DNA from: Capitella teleta
Lineage: Eukaryota; Annelida; Polychaeta; Capitellidae
Direction of reading: 5' to 3'
DNA length: 64,000 nucleotides
NCBI GenBank assembly: GCA_000328365.1
Contig: KB301649.1
Span: forward strand, 244,305 to 308,304
In this document: positions 51,706 through 63,777 of the stretch, one piece after another
Layout: every line of letters begins with the position of its first letter
Numbering within the stretch: position 1 is the stretch's first letter
The notes under the pieces: model-generated
What the model saw: only the letters and a program-made list of their open reading frames with translations
The model's database searches: none
Told to the model about the DNA's origin: nothing
Translations under genes and position numbers: made by a program

Positions 51706-52388
51706 CTTTCTCAGAGCAAATCCCAACAGAATGGCAGTGTACGATACAGGTGCGAACCGTGTGTATGCTTTGCGAAGGTCGACAGATCACTTGTAGGACA
51801 AATTCACTGATAAACATTTAGACTTTGCATCCCATTGATAACACAAGACGCAATTGAGTGATACGCGCGGGGAGTGTTACAGGCCAAGTTTCCTTTTATG
51901 CAGCCGCTATATATTGACTCTTTTTGAGTGGTACTAGAAGTATTTTGGGGACTTGCCATTGGTGCATATATAAAAAAAAAAAAAAGAAAAAAAAAAAAGC
52001 AATTAATTGAACGCAAGGAAAACACAATATATACTTTGAGTGTGGATATCTACATCTAAATTCGTAGATTGTGGTTATACATCCCCGGCATTAACGTATC
52101 AACATAGAAATCATTACACTGCCGTACTTTTAATATGTCGAGATTGGCCAAATATTTGAATATTTGTATAACTACTAATGGTACCCCGAATACATTGAGT
52201 CATGGCTCTATCATGCAACAAAGGAATGAATCGCAAACAACAGTTCAATATTTCTTTATAAAACCCGAGTACAAAACGACGACATCCACAATACACACAC
52301 AGGGAAGAGTTCACACAAGTAAATATCCTAAAGACATCGCCTCAGTTGCACTGCAGGCCCAACCAATCTCCCAGTGCGTCCAGGTCGC

Positions 52389-52941
52389 CTATCCCATCAT
52401 TCCGTTCATTTCATCCAACTCTTGCCTCTTCGCTACTATTTTTGGTCGGATGCATTTTCGTTCGATGAGATTGACAGAAAGAACGCACAACGTAAGGATG
52501 GCGAAGCACATGGCAAGGGAAATAAGGGCGTGGTACCAGACCGTGAAAGGCTCATCGAATGAGGGTAAATCACCTGTGAACGGCAAAAGATGAGAAGGAG
52601 ATGAAGAAGGACAAGAAGAAGAAGAAGAAGCATTGGTCTGGGTGCTCTGCAGTGCAATGATGACTGCTTCGTGCATTGCAGCTATAAGTTTTGGTAGTTC
52701 AAAAGATGGTTAATGAATAGTCACTGACTGTGGGTGCAAAGACACGTCGATGGAACGTGTCTTTCAGCTGAAATTACTCATAGTTTAACCACAATAATTA
52801 CACTTGCACAACACGTATTTAAATTACCACAATGCAGTGCGCAGTAGTATGGAGAGCGACAGTGGACTCACCTTTGGTCTCGGCCCTGGCAACTCCCAAA
52901 GCACACGAAATCAGAGCAACGATTGAAGCCAGCCGATCCAT
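52389..52941 (-). CDS. Small type I membrane protein, paralogue C (84 aa, two exons)
   Basis: Exon 1 52941-52872, exon 2 52573-52389, intron 298 nt, phase 1. I chose the ATG at 52941 because it has a perfect Kozak context (ACCATGG) and begins a good signal peptide (MDRLASIVALISCALGVARA). An in-frame ATG at 52971 would add ten residues. After cleavage: ETKGDLPSFDEPFTVWYHA, then a helix LISLAMCFAILTLCVLSVN, then a basic cytoplasmic tail (ERKCIRPKIVAKRQELDE). The EPFTxxY stretch before the helix resembles FXYD proteins superficially, but the family motif is not met. Function unknown; it may be a small regulatory subunit of a channel, pump or receptor (inference only). Confidence 0.78.
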
Positions 52942-53153
52942 GGTGAATATTTTAGTGGAATGCGATTCCATGTTGAAAGTTGAGCGCTTTTCATGAAGAA
53001 GAAGACACTCCTCGGAAGAAGAGACTCTCCAGGTGGAGGGTCACCTGTTGTCTGCTGAGAGTTCCTGTCAGGAGACAAGAGCGACCATTCACCTGTGATT
53101 CATGTATCATTTATCATCTTGTAGGATATCTTCTCTTTCAGAGAGGTTGATAT

Positions 53154-53157
53154 AAAA

Positions 53158-53252
<95 letters not shown>

Positions 53253-53253
53253 A
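53154..53253. repeat. (AAAT)n microsatellite
   Basis: About 25 uninterrupted copies of TAAA. Confidence 0.98.
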
Positions 53254-54103
53254 ATGGCGTATAATGTGGAGAAACACAAGTGTCGCCATAATAAAAATTA
53301 CTTGTACATAATACAAAGTTAAGACAAACGGATTTGGCATTAATTTGGACAGCATTGAAGGATCGGTTGTGTTCATTGCAATCAAGTTACCAAAAGGATG
53401 AAAGGCCCTCAACGTAGGCTCTCATATTTGAAGGGGGTCGTGGTGCTCAACCGATCTTCTCGTCAAATTTATGACAACCCGTCAGAAGCACACCATTGGC
53501 GGTGTGCATGTAGCACTTCAAACGGAGGTGGTAATTGCAGTACCCACAAAAGGCGAACGCGTGCCAGGACGCAATCATGGAATCCCTTCCAGAACCTTCC
53601 ACGCCGTCAACTTTAGTTGCAGTCAGTGGCAGCTGACCGCAGGTGAAACGCACGCCTGTGTGATGACGTCCTCTTCTCTTTTCAAGGACATCGCGGGGGA
53701 CACGGCCACCATTTCTTGTGCTGCTGTGACGCTCATTTTGCAGTTTCCTTGCATATTCCGCAGCTCCTTTGGGATGTTTTACGGGTGTCTTTTCGCAAGA
53801 AACTGTCAACAATACGTCTACAGAATGTCTTTCCTTGTACACAGCCGAAGGAGGAAGTGTATATAATTCCTTACATGTTTTTGCATCAAACTGAAGACCC
53901 CCTGGCCGCAATACATGCTAATTTGCCTTACGTAATAATTAACCAACTTGCAACTGAACCTTATTCCAAAGGAATTATGTCCCCATCATGCAACTGCTGA
54001 CGATATTAATCAATTAAAGTTACATAAAGTGATGCAATACGAATCCATGCGGTTATATATAAATGACAAACATAGTGTTCTCTTAATCTTATATGCATTG
54101 CAG

Positions 54104-54186
54104 TGTGTGCATTATGTGCATTATGTGCATTATGTGCATTATGTGCATTATGTGCATTATATGCATTATGTGCATTATGTGCATGT
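54104..54186. repeat. 9-bp tandem repeat GTGCATTAT
   Basis: About nine head-to-tail copies with one ATGCATTAT variant. Confidence 0.95.
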
Positions 54187-55013
54187 GCTTGATGACCACA
54201 GATCACCGTACGTAATAAAATAACACATTCTTATCAGAATTTTTTATGGCAATGTTTAATCAGTAAGACGTGTACGGAGTTATGAGATGGATGAACAAGC
54301 TTATAACAGAATTCCACATGTATAAACGTAAAATACGTGTGTATAATGTGATATTAGTTATCTAGTGAGGATATGAGGAGGATTTCAACCGGCTTGTGGT
54401 CGTCAGGGTGGTTTGGGTCATCGGGTGCAACGAGGCCGGTCTCCTTCTTGTTTGCTTGCATACACTTTTATTGATTAGAAATATGTGGCAAGACGACATC
54501 TGAATCACCGATTGGCCAGTTCAAATAATTGGTCGGAAAGATTTAAAAGTAGGGGTGCACGCGAGTTCCGGATATTGGATATCCGTGCATCCCTATTTCT
54601 GGAATCGCGGGACATGAGCAATGAGGCACGTGGCCATCACAATGAATTTGAGGCTCAAGTCGGGTTACGTATTGTTTTACTTTGTTAAAAGATATTAACA
54701 ACGTTCGGAGCACACCTGGACTAGATAACTTACACACGTACATGAAATTATGAAAAATAATTCAGATTGAGAACTGTACGACTTAATATGATAATATATA
54801 ATATACTAAAAATAACATCCAGATACTTGTACAATATAATTAACGTTCTAATTTTAAAGTAAACGTAGGAAAATAAAAAGCTTGCGTTGTGACTTTATGA
54901 GATTCGATGCAAAGGAAAGGTTCATCAACATTAAACAGAGTGTAGCAAAGTTTGAAAGGCCGAGAAAGAGCAGGAACCAAGAGCGTAAAAAAATGTCGAA
55001 ATTCTTGTCCGGC

Positions 55014-55232
55014 TCAAAGAATGGTACAACCACCCTTCTCCTTGAACGGGTTGTCGTTCTGCTTGGCAAATCCTTTGATGAGAACGTCACTGTCCTGTTG
55101 TGAATCGCAGAACTTCATCATTTCGCTGATACACTCAGAAACCGGAAGTCGCTGCATGGCTGCCTCTGCTCGTAGCTGTTCCACCAACTTGCGTTGTGCC
55201 TGGAGCCCTTCTTGGAATTTGTTCATGCTCAT
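55014..55232 (-). CDS. Heterotrimeric G-protein gamma subunit 1 of the array
   Basis: 72 aa in one exon. The start is the ATG at 55232, which lies nine nt after a splice acceptor (GCTGTAG), so the first intron is in the 5-prime leader. Two N-terminal helices carry QRKLVEQLRAEAAMQRLPVS, then CDSQQDSDVLIKGF and NPFKEKGGCTIL. CTIL is a CaaX box with leucine last, predicting geranylgeranylation and membrane attachment of the G beta-gamma dimer. The usual DPLI reads DVLI. It lies 6 kb from the other three members. In mammals the gamma coding sequence is usually split by an intron; here it is not. Confidence 0.95.
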   Translation of the reverse strand: MSMNKFQEGLQAQRKLVEQLRAEAAMQRLPVSECISEMMKFCDSQQDSDVLIKGFAKQNDNPFKEKGGCTIL

Positions 55233-58200
55233 CGTGTTCACCTACAGCACACAAAAAAAAAAGAAAGAAAGAAAAAACAAAAGAGGATAAAATAGGTAAT
55301 CAAACCACTGTTCCTGCACAAGCTTTATAAAGAGGTATACATCTCGTGCTTGTATGGTTCTCCCCTGGTTCATTATGGCTTAGAAGCCAATTACAAATCT
55401 CTACAAAAACTCTAAGCCCTCTGGGTGGTTTGACTGAGTTGTTTTTTCGTTGGGAGATACCGTCCCTGAAGGGGAATGTGACGACACACCGGAGGGTAAT
55501 ACTCTTGGTTTTTGTTTTATACATCGTGGGGTAATCCTCTGCTGTCTTATCTCCATTCTGTACATGGTGGCTGAGTGCTGTGTAACATGACCAGGTCACT
55601 GGAGTAACTACAGTATATATGGCACAAGGCGTCCCTAGTGACACGCCAAGAACCATCGCATATCCCAGCCGTTTCCCAGAGAGAAGTTACGAGAGCATGC
55701 TTCCGATTAGGTGCCGTGTTTATGCCAGTTTATGGGCGTCACAGAAATGCCCCTGTGTCGCAGTGGACTATAGGGGAGCTCTGGTGAAACAGACGCAGAG
55801 CTATTTTAAGAGAGACCGGAAGCGATCAAATAATTATGCCACCGCGACCTTTGCAGATCGGTGAGATTGGGCATGGGAAACAAGCTCCTTCGTCAGCAGC
55901 ATATGCCTCCTATTCAGCGCACCCCTGAAAGGGAATGGGGTTTATTCCGGGGGGAGGAGGAGGGGGGGGGTCCAGGTGTAAATATACCATTAGTCAGTTT
56001 TCACTCTAATGTGTAATTCACAGCATGCATGAAGCGCGTCTCGGTTTCAAGGTTTATATGAATATTCATGTTATCGGACTGGATAATAATATCACACTGC
56101 ATGCAAATTAAACATGTAGAACCCAAAGTACTAAATATCCTACCTGAGTTTCGCATAAATGCAATTCATATAGGGCGTACTCAGAGTATAAACTAGATGT
56201 CGGCGTATGATATGTACATATGAAGCAATATCTATCGCATTATACACGGTCTTAAACTGATTTATTTCTCGTATTTTTTTTTTCTTTTTTTTTTCTTTTT
56301 TTCTTTCTTTTTTATTTACTTAAAAAAAAAAATTTCGTCATTTTTTTTGGAGTAAATATGAGAGCGCGAAAAAAATTATGATGATAATAATATGACGTAC
56401 TTGTACATATAACAATATTCATATTCACCCTGCAGTCCTGCAATGCCACGATCTGTCGACTCTCTTCCCTACACGTAAGCATTTCTCTACATCAGTGCTA
56501 ATTGGATATTTCCTAAGAAACACCTACACGTTGCACTTCCTCCCCATGTTCCCCATCGATGCTTCTCTTCACCCTTACCACAGCCCGACACCCATCTCAC
56601 TAATTCTCGCGGTTCACTCCTCACAGCGACCAATGGAGACACTCCAACATCGGCCCACAAACCTTATAAGAAATTGAATCGCCTCAGCTATTATGGAAAT
56701 TTTCGAGGAAAATGTTTCCTCCGGAAACCAAGTCCTATATGCCAATGGCCTACAGGTAATTGACCTCAGGCTATGAGAGGCTGCAGCCTATGGATCAAGG
56801 GTGCTGCTAAGCGACAGCTTGAGACATCATCTGCATTTCCATGCAGGTTTATAATGATCCTTATGATGGTGATCCATTCGTGATTTCGTGCTCCTTGTTT
56901 GCTCTGATTATATCGCCAGAGGGGGATTTCCCGGTGAACTTTAGAAACGGCAGGGCCTCTGGTGGAATCCAGAAATTGGTTCAGTACATATAAAGGTATA
57001 ACTGTTCTTTGATAGACAATGGTTCCATCGATTACCCTTGACCAATGCCCATTGCTTGTTATGTCTGGCAGGCTTTGATCACATGTATACATGTAGATGC
57101 ACAGTTTCTCGCCATTCTTGGGAATCCACATTACTACTTTTTTATGATAAAGCTAATTGAGATAAATGTGGTTGTGTCCCAAATCACATAATCACAACAG
57201 CACAGACAACTGAATTGCGTGTTGCGTAATCTCACATCACAGGAGTCATTGCGAATTCATGAAGTCCTGGTCGCTAATTCCGTTGGTGAAGAGTACCACA
57301 CTATCCGCATGCATCCCATTCCAAGAACATTTCAGGGTCAGGGATGGGCCTATTCCATGTACGCGTAGAACTGTAGATCTCAGATCTTAGATCATGCTTC
57401 GAAAACTCGAGTGTGTGCTCGCTGTTCTCTTCTATCATGTCAGATTAAGCAAATATTCATTAGCATAGGCCGTAGGTGAAGGTAATATCGCACTCGAGAG
57501 CATGTCTCTGCATGTGCATGCGATGGCGTATACATGGCCACGGAGGGTGGGTTGGCACAGCTACATGCATACAGCTCCTGTCAGCGCGATCAAATGCCTC
57601 GGCGCTCATGATGCAACTTTCGGGATTTCCACTCAGAGAGTCGAAACAAAGAGGCGCAATGCATATTTCATGCGTGGCTTGACGGCAACCTCTCGTCTCT
57701 GCTCTTCCCTTGTGTTGGCGGTTGAAAAAGCAGAAGAGCGCTTCAGAGCACCCTCAACCCTTCGCAATAAAGATCCATGCTTTGCTATCCACGCTTCCGT
57801 TGCATCCAATCTTATAGCTCTATGAATAATAACCCGAGCAATCCGGTGACCCCTGAGAGAGGGACCTGGGCAGTGAGGTCCAGGCCGGCGGGCTGGTTCT
57901 CAACGATACCCGGCCATTAGTGCCCCACTGCGGTGCCGCCAAGGGCGGGACGAACCAACAGGCGAATTGAATGAGCGCATTGACACAGTCGAGCTATTCG
58001 TCACATTGCGAGGGCAGCTGGCGTTTTAGATTGAAGCAAATGGCTCGGCCCATTACGACAAAGTGTCATATGCATCAACTTCTGTATCCAATGGAGATGG
58101 CCTTCGTGCCGTCCGGGTTCCTCACGAGTCAAAGTCACGATATGCGAAGCAAAACTTCATCGAGACAAAGGCGCAATGGGAGTGTATTGGGGCATTGTGC

Positions 58201-61200
58201 GCGCATCAAAGACTGCAGTGCGGCGCCCTTCGTCTCCATTAGGCACGTCTCCCTGGCCTAATCAGTGTTCATATCCCTCGCAGCTTATCGCCACACGCGC
58301 TGTCCTTTACGCTCATGACGCTCCGACTTAATACCTTTAATCAGAACATGGCACTCCGCGACACCTTGGCTAAGCGTTATTTTGGCCACAGCAAACGGTG
58401 CTTAAAGCTGGGACATAAAGAACGGCGCAACGAGGGAGCACAAGATACTAATGCAACGGAAGTAGCGATGCTAGTTTGATGCCTTTGACACTGTACAGGG
58501 CGTTTCTTGTTCAGCGAAAAGAACTCGATCATAAAAGAAACTGATCAAGTTCATAGTGCCAGAATCTGCGATGCTAAATGTCTTCCAAAATGCCAGATGT
58601 TATATATTATGCAGAAGTCTTGTTGCTGAAAGAGTGCTAAGTTGTCTCGGCCCTGTTATCAATTTCAATGACAACGGGATACAGGAAACAGGAAAATCGA
58701 CCGTGGATTTCTTTGTGTTGTGGCATGATTAAAGTACATGTAACCTACACCCAGAAGATCAATACCTGGGCATCCAAGAGTGCTCCTTTTTTTTTTTTGC
58801 CTGTCCTGCTGCAAACTCCCACGCCCTCGGGCTGTTCAAAGGGCATCATATCCAGGAATTACATCGGTTTCTGTGATGATAATCAACGGTCTACTGAGGT
58901 GATTCAGCAAAAAGAAATCGCGCTCCTAAACACCCACATCCGGAAGGTCAAGGTTCACAAGTCTCAAGTTCTCTCACAACCGATCGGATTTCCGCTGGAT
59001 CAAAGGGATTTTCTTTTGATCCGAGTCCCTTATTCTCAGAGTCACGCCCAAGAAAACTATCGCCGCCACCAAAAACATCGATGGATCCTGAATGAGGAAT
59101 CAGACCCAAAACTGCTCAGACTTCAGAGACGTCTCCGGAATGCCAGGACATGTGCATCTCAGCATCCAGCTATCCTACTGGCTCCACATCCCCATGCCGA
59201 GGCAACAGAGCAGCTCCAATGGTACTAAATACAGCTTATATGCACACCCTAAGGCTAATACACGATATTAGCCTTTGGGTGTGCCTAAGATGGTGGATCA
59301 CTCTCCATCTCTGGTGGGTCTCTGGATTTCCATTCCGTTGACAAGTATATGGGATGTGATACAGAACGACTTTTGGAGCCTTTGGAATGTCATTCTCCAA
59401 TATAGACAATAATCGAAGACCTCATCAAAAAGTGTCAGCCTACCATATTCGAAATTGGAGACCATTAGTTGCTTCGTTAAATCATATCTGCTTTGAAGCC
59501 CTGCTTTCGGACGTTTGAAGGTCTTTTTTTTTTCTTCTTTTATTTTACTAGCATTCAACTCCCCCTCCGGCCTCTTTCTTGGGTTATGTTTTTGTATGTT
59601 AGTAGCACGTAGTACGTACACGAGAATTAGAACGAACGTGGTACATATAACCCTGGTTGATTTGCGCATTGAGATTTGATTATTTGTATAGGCAAAGCCA
59701 TCAGATGCTAATGGGAATTAGTTGCGAGCAGTTCATGTTGGAGTACACGAGTAGTTTCCTCTCGTTCAATCAGCGGTGAAAGTGTTCCGTTCCTCAAGTT
59801 GTACATAATGCACCTTCATGGCTTAAGTGCTCCGTGGAAGGGGGGCGATGTGGGAGCAGTCGTGGCCTCGAAAGAATGCCAGCGAGCGTCATGCAATAGC
59901 CTTCCTCATTGTGCCCAAACGCCTTTTATCAACGTCGAAGAAGGCGATCGCAGAACAGGATCGCTGTCGATGGCTGCGTGATGAATAGCGGGGTGCTAAG
60001 CCGGGTGTACCCCGCCCTAATTGAAATAAGGATGAGTCGCAAATGCCCCGCCGCTGGCCATTGCTCGTTAATTACTAATTATACTCAAGAGAGCCAAGTA
60101 CATGCACCCTCGTGAAACTATCATGTACACAGGAGCTTTTGTAACCATGGTGTATAATTATTATACGTCGTATAGAGCTTAGTAGTAATATACAATTACA
60201 ATGCGTGGTAACAAAATCCGCATGTGAATAACATAGCAAGCATGAGGGTTTCTATTTTCCGGTGCCCTACTTCAAAGACGAGCGAACATGCTGGGCATTA
60301 GGCGCTGGCTCGGGGGACGCAATTAGAAGCGGGCGAAGGGGCGCGGTCGACAAGCAAAAACTGCGCACGCTCATCACACGTAACGCCGTTCCGCGGCGTC
60401 TATATGCATGTCCATTGCATAAGCAATAAAGCAGAGAAAGGAGATTGCGAAGGAACACGTGCTTAGGGGGACTTCCGTGTTACCCTGACAACAGTTAGGC
60501 CGCCGTTAGCAACACTCAAAATTCAACACTGAACAATGAATCAATCCGAAATTACCACGCAGGACAAAACGAGAATTAAAACAAGAATCCCGTGTCCTGA
60601 CAGCGCTCACCTGGCGATATCCACGGAGTGAAATCCGGATGAGATTGATAGGATGCGAGTGCTGTTGCAGGCGGAGGAGGAGGAGGAGGACACAGGTGCT
60701 GAGCGATCGATGTGTTCTGCATGCGAAGGGAGGACACTCTGCCGCTGCCGCCGAACGCCGCGCTTCATGCAGGTCGCACGCAGCAGCAGCTACCTCAGCC
60801 GACGTCGCAGCCCTCTCGATTCGACGCTCGCCACGACGTCGATCGATAAGCGGACTGTGTACACAGCCGGCGCCCTTCGACCCGCACGAGGGCCGAAACA
60901 CGCGCACTAGCCACACACACTGGGATTAACACACACAAAAAACAAGTCATTGCATTACAAGCATACGTTTTATTGACAAAAGATAAGATTCGAGGAAATA
61001 GGTATTGATTTGAGAGTCCCCAAAGAGCTGACAGGGAAGAAAAATTCAGACAACTACATTCAGCAGGATAACACACCTGAGAGTAACAATTAAAATCATT
61101 TATAAAAATATTCCGGAAAAATTCAACAATGCAATACAAAAAGAAAAGGCCCTGCGAGTGGTTTAATAACATCAACTATAATTTGGTGCACATATTATTT

Positions 61201-61345
61201 TTATTAGTCTTCACTTTTCACACATGCCAATTAATGAACAACATCAAAAACAGCTGTCATCAGCACTGGTTTAAGGCCATCAGTGGAGAAGAAGGAAAGA
61301 GAGGAGGAGAGAAGGAAGAGGAAGAGATTCTGGGAAGTGGCATGC
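55233..61345. other. 6-kb region between gamma subunits 1 and 2
   Basis: Presumably contains the leader exon(s) and first intron of gamma subunit 1. A candidate minus-strand donor (CGCCAG|GTGAGCG) lies at about 60615. A GC-rich hairpin-forming segment lies at 57862-57940. No other gene is supported. Confidence 0.5.
58668..59228 (+). CDS. Long unassigned reading frame (186 codons)
   Basis: Unusually long for this AT-rich DNA, but composition and sequence match no family I know and a homopolymer T run (FFF) lies inside. Splice signals are not obvious. It may be an old repeat or an intronic frame by chance within the 6-kb space upstream of gamma subunit 1. Confidence 0.15.
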   Translation: MTTGYRKQENRPWISLCCGMIKVHVTYTQKINTWASKSAPFFFLPVLLQTPTPSGCSKGIISRNYIGFCDDNQRSTEVIQQKEIALLNTHIRKVKVHKSQVLSQPIGFPLDQRDFLLIRVPYSQSHAQENYRRHQKHRWILNEESDPKLLRLQRRLRNARTCASQHPAILLAPHPHAEATEQLQWY

Positions 61346-61543
61346 TCAGAGGATGGAGCAGGAGCTCTTCTCCAGGAACGGGTTCGCCTTCTTGTCGATG
61401 CCGACGATCAGCGGGTCGACGTCCTTGTTCTGCTCCGTGAAGCTGATCAGGTCCTTGAGGCTGCGGGACAACGGCATCCGCTGCACGTTGCGCTCCACGC
61501 GGAGCTGCTCCACGAGGCGCTTCTGCTGGGCGATGCTCGACAT
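61346..61543 (-). CDS. Heterotrimeric G-protein gamma subunit 2 of the array
   Basis: 65 aa in one exon; ATG at 61543, five nt after acceptor TTCCCTCAG. Canonical core: QKRLVEQLRVERNVQRMPLS, then VDPLIVGIDKKANPFLEK and CaaX box CSIL (geranylgeranyl type). The shortest N-terminus of the four. Upstream noncoding exons can be traced: 61976-61918 bounded by ATCCACAG and GTAAGTC, and a donor at 62090 (GTGAGA), so the first exon starts within about 150 nt of the end of the next gamma gene. It forms an obligate dimer with G beta and carries signals from seven-helix receptors. Confidence 0.95.
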   Translation of the reverse strand: MSSIAQQKRLVEQLRVERNVQRMPLSRSLKDLISFTEQNKDVDPLIVGIDKKANPFLEKSSCSIL

Positions 61544-61917
61544 GACTGCTGAGGGAAAGGGGAAAGAGGGTTAGCATGCGGGGATACAAGGAGAGGGTTC
61601 ATGCAGACACTCAATAATTCATAACAACAAGACGGCCTGAAGCGTTGTAAAAGTAATTGTGTGGCACCCAAGGGAATTGAAAAAGACGATTCAGGGCATG
61701 CACTCTCATTACAAGCTTAAACTCGGCAGGAATCGTCCTTGATCCTTGAATGAGATTCTTCACTGAACGGGAATAATGGTCTCGACGCACGCCTCCTCGT
61801 CAAAACGCGCGACCATATATACGGGGCATATAGCACAAGGCCCCGAAAGTCATTCAAAAGCCGCAAGGTGAGCGAACATTATAGCGTCATTGGTTGCCAT
61901 GGCAACAGAAGACTTAC

Positions 61918-61976
61918 CGAATCAGAGAGAAGGATGAAAGGAGAGCACTGGTTTGAGGAGGATGGGGATGAGGCAC
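61918..61976 (-). other. Noncoding 5-prime UTR exon of gamma subunit 2
   Basis: A 59-nt minus-strand segment bounded by a good acceptor (ATCCACAG) and a consensus donor (GTAAGTC). It lies between the donor at 62090 and the coding exon at 61543. No coding potential is needed or seen. Confidence 0.45.
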
Positions 61977-62236
61977 CTGTGGATACACAAACACTGAATC
62001 AGCAGGTGTTCTGAGATGCAACACACACGAAATCAGAGCATTAACGTAAATCTCGTAAATAGAAGAAAGAGAACAAGTGAGAATCTCACCGCGCACTGGG
62101 ATCAACGAGAGCGCTCCAAGAAATGACACGCGTCTCTTACAGAACGCCAATTACACACGCACAACCTGACTTGATTAGCACGAAACAGACCGTTAGCACA
62201 ATACGTTATGACAGCGACGTACATCTATGACTGGTG

Positions 62237-62458
62237 CTACAGAATGACGCAGCCGGATTTCTCCTTGTACGGATTTTCTTTCGCGGGGAAGATGAGCGGG
62301 TCTTGCGGCGCATGCTGAGCGCAGTACGCGAACATTTCCTGCAGCGTTTTCGACAACATGCAGCGTTCCATGTCGAGGTGCACGCGCCTCTGCTCCACCT
62401 CCTCGACCAGCTTCACGCGCTTCGCTTCGTACGCGTTTTCACTGAGCACATACGGCAT
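62237..62458 (-). CDS. Heterotrimeric G-protein gamma subunit 3 of the array
   Basis: 73 aa in one exon; ATG at 62458, two nt after acceptor AATTGCAG. Core: EAKRVKLVEEVEQRRVHLDM, YCAQHAPQDPLIF, ENPYKEKSGCVIL. CaaX box CVIL predicts geranylgeranylation. It is much closer to subunit 4 than to 1 and 2 (shared YE-x-x-R, HLxMxR-x-MLS, AYC-x-x-HA, DPLI-x-P-x-KENP). The NPY in place of NPF is conservative. The YCAQHA context suggests a divergent lineage-specific gamma subfamily. Confidence 0.95.
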   Translation of the reverse strand: MPYVLSENAYEAKRVKLVEEVEQRRVHLDMERCMLSKTLQEMFAYCAQHAPQDPLIFPAKENPYKEKSGCVIL

Positions 62459-63558
62459 GACTGCAATTGCTTAATGCTCGGGACGAAGCCAGACTTTATA
62501 CCAATACTGGCGGCTGATCAAAAGAGCATTTTTCGCTCTCGAGTGATTACTATCGTTGGCCATTAGCGTGAGCCTGTCTAAACAGCGTTTATGCTGCGTG
62601 TTGGAACGAATATCTAGGTAGACGCTATATACTTTCATTTGGAACACACTTGAACATGCTTAAAATACCTTCGAAAATACCAACCCCAAAGGTCTGTTTC
62701 ATGATCCACGTACGCATGGTATTAATATACAGCGAGGTTGATCAGCGGTGGTCGTGTAATGAGCTCATATAAACCGACTTTGATCTGCACACAGTGCAAC
62801 AGGTGCGCACGCATGAAGCAGCCGAGGGAGGAGGAGGCTACTTCATCATACATGTAGATTTGCAATCCATCAATTAAGCCTAGCACCGCAGGAGAGAAGA
62901 AACGCGGGATTTCACCAGAGGAGAAGTGGATGACACGCCGCGGAGGAAGAGCAAGACGAGCACTAAGCCACGATTATCAGTTGAGCAAACGAAGCTCGTG
63001 TAGCTCAGCTAATACCTCCAGCGCCGTAAATCCACAGCGTAAATGAAAGGCGTCTGCATTATGTATTGGTCGTCTTGCTTCTCCTGCTCGCGTATCACCA
63101 GAACGACGATGGCGCTACTTTGAAGATGAGCGATGGCCAATCTACGCTCAATGAAAGCGACTCACGAGACTTTGATTTGAATGCAAAGGGGCGACATGCA
63201 GACGATGCTCCTCCGCTGAATGGACACCTAAAGCCCTTTATTCGCCGTTGCCAGCGATATTGGCATTAAACCATTGAGTGGCATAGCTGTCCAGAAGCAT
63301 GCAAACCGCCGCTCACAATGCATATTTGCCAGGGCAATTATCCCATCACTCAAAGCAAAGCTTTGGCGGGGAGCTCTCAAATTAAAAAGCGCTGCATTTT
63401 GATTGATCTCTCCTAAGCAGGTTCTTCCCATCATCTTTATACATTTCCATAGCAACCATTCCCTACACTCGCAGAATGAATAACAAAAAATAACAAAAAC
63501 CATATGAACGTATAAAAACCCCTTTATATACGACGAATAAGACAGGGGGGAGGGGCAA

Positions 63559-63777
63559 TCAGAGGATGGAGCACGATCTCTTCTCCTTGAACGGATTCTC
63601 CTTCACGGGGTGGATAAGGGGGTCGGATTGGGCGTGGTGGCGGCAGTACGCAACCATCTCAGACAGCGAGCGGGACAGCATCACTCGGTCCATCTCCAGA
63701 TGCGTGCGCCACTGCACAGCCTCCGCCTGCATGTTCAGCCGCTGCATCTCGTACGAGTTGGGCGCGGATGTGGTCAT
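63559..63777 (-). CDS. Heterotrimeric G-protein gamma subunit 4 of the array
   Basis: 72 aa in one exon. The ATG at 63777 is chosen over an upstream in-frame one at 63903 because an acceptor (CTTTGCAG) lies five nt upstream, exactly as in the other three genes. Core: MQRLNMQAEAVQWRTHLEMD, AYCRHHAQSDPLIH, ENPFKEKRSCSIL with CaaX box CSIL. Closest relative in the window is subunit 3, pointing to a recent tandem duplication. The leader exon probably lies outside the window or in the last 200 nt. Confidence 0.95.
   Translation of the reverse strand: MTTSAPNSYEMQRLNMQAEAVQWRTHLEMDRVMLSRSLSEMVAYCRHHAQSDPLIHPVKENPFKEKRSCSIL

Larger units (their letters stand above)
52972..55013. other. Region between the membrane-protein cluster and the gamma array
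   Basis: Holds the (AAAT)n and 9-bp repeats. Overlapping frames on both strands at 53447-53911 are of moderate length but match nothing I know. Confidence 0.5.

Noticed and set aside
52389-52941. Paralogue C as an FXYD protein
   Set aside because: PFT-x-x-Y precedes the helix, but the FXYD motif and the invariant glycines and serine of the helix are absent, and paralogues A and B lack even PF.
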